Shown here: positions 63,054-64,000 of the stretch, one piece after another
Layout: each line of letters opens with the position of its first letter
Numbering within the stretch: the first letter of the stretch is position 1
Assembly (NCBI GenBank): GCA_963575645.1
Contig: OY754468.1
Span: 7,626,001 to 7,690,000, forward strand
Source: Xanthostigma xanthostigma
Taxonomy: Eukaryota; Arthropoda; Insecta; Raphidioptera; Raphidiidae
Reading direction: 5' to 3'
DNA length: 64,000 bases
Notes under the pieces: generated by a model
Told to the model about the DNA's origin: nothing
The model's input: only the letters and a program-made list of their open reading frames with translations
The model's database searches: none
Translations under genes and position numbers: made by a program

Positions 63054-64000
63054 ATATTATCTGTCTCTGTCGTGTTAAGTTTATAAAAAAATTTCAAATT
63101 GTGAATGTCTAAGCTTAAAATTGGTAGAGCATAGACTTTTAAAGAAAAAAATTAATTTTACAATTCATGCTCTCATTGAAAATTTGATTGTCTATAAAAT
63201 CGGTTCTTAGGCATTTTTGTACAGTTAATTGGAAAAAAGTTCAAAAAATGTTAGGTTAAAAAAAACTACGTTTTTATTTTCAAAAATAAACTATTATTTA
63301 TTTTTAATTTCTGTACTTCTGAAGACAATTTTATATCAGTAGATCACATTTTTGAGAACTTGACAAAAAGAAAAAAAATTTTTGTTGAGACGGTCTGGTA
63401 AGATACTTTTCATTTCTGAGTTGTGATTTTTGGTGCCCCCCGATACGTAATGCCCTAAGCAGTTGCCCATTTTGCTTATAGGTTAATCCAGCAATGGGCA
63501 ATGCTAGTATTGTACCACACAGAATTAGTGAATACTCACAATATGAATTAGTGAATATAAAAATTCACTAATTATATAAGTGACCATTAAAATGTCATCT
63601 GACATCAACAATTTTTTTTACAGTTTTTTTTTTTAATCTTCATTCATTCATTACTTTAACTAGTACTTATAATTAACTTTTATATTTTTACCAGTCGATT
63701 AAAAATTGAATACAAAATATAGAATTAAAGAATTCGTGTCAAAAAAATAACCTTAATTCATTGTTATTACTCCATGTAAGTATAATACCTAATAAGTAAC
63801 TACTTATAGAGTATAGTAACTGTATGGACTATGGAGGCGCCAAAAGCGACACGTATAAAATCACTATTCTGACAGTGAACTTTACTTGAATTCACTATTC
63901 CGGAAGTGAATCAGAAGTCACTATTTCAAATAGTGCATTTTCACTATTCCAGTTTTAGAGAGTAAATTTATTAGCGAAAATTTGTTAAGGGTTCCGTTTT
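63054..64000. other. No gene; scattered TCACTATT/AATAGTGA motifs
   Basis: A/T-rich. Motifs of the type GTGAATA, TCACTAAT, TCACTATTC and AATAGTG recur in both orientations at 63520-63590 and 63870-63960, and resemble those at 62615-62660, so they may mark both sides of one A/T-rich element around 62.6-63.95 kb. The last bases (AAGGGTTCCGT) may start another dispersed repeat. Confidence 0.45.

Overview
The window is A/T-rich eukaryotic genomic DNA packed with transposable elements. It holds two recognisable protein-coding genes. An insect is indicated by a sulfakinin neuropeptide precursor and a tensin/blistery gene with conventional GT-AG introns. Lepidoptera is the best guess, because most repeats are short Helitrons with lepidopteran-style ends (5' TCTATACTAATATATAAA; 3' a CACCCGGGTG or CGCGG hairpin followed by CTAG|T). 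The order is inferred from repeat style and gene type and was not checked by a search.

1-32 kb: no cellular gene was found. This part holds a 273-bp palindrome at the left edge; a 2.3-kb foldback element whose loop encloses a small ORF (1992-2159); inverted or dispersed MITE copies; a tandem array of about 147 bp units (10.0-10.7 kb); several Helitron families, one carrying decayed tRNA-Lys genes; and LINE reverse-transcriptase tails (17.4, 18.6 and 19.7 kb).

32.0-47.9 kb (+): the 3' part of a tensin gene. Eight exons join in consistent phase (32011-32190, 33459-33735, 36468-36869, 39429-39628, 40467-40538, 44595-44902, 46398-47043, 47729-47888) and give 747 residues of a Ser/Pro/His-rich linker, an SH2 domain and a C-terminal PTB domain. 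The 5' exons lie upstream and were not recognised. The introns are loaded with mobile DNA: a hAT element with an 8-bp target duplication, hairpin MITEs, Helitrons, and antisense LINE fragments lying a few tens of bases upstream of two splice acceptors.

48-62 kb: intergenic repeats, including a 273-bp near-perfect palindrome (50.1 kb) and a mosaic of a few repeat families in both orientations (53-61 kb) containing an inverted duplication with arms of about 1.2 kb.

62.1-62.5 kb (-): a sulfakinin precursor of 130 residues with two amidated peptides ending DYGHMRF. 62.7-64 kb: further palindromes and nothing coding.

The most unusual pattern is that structurally unrelated hairpin repeats (3.8, 13.7, 25.6, 37.1 and 47.1 kb) carry the same small core: a YUGANRA-like heptamer, one extra base, a short variable stem-loop, then GAAAC. 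This resembles the hammerhead ribozyme core with one inserted base. It is a hypothesis to test, not a demonstrated ribozyme.
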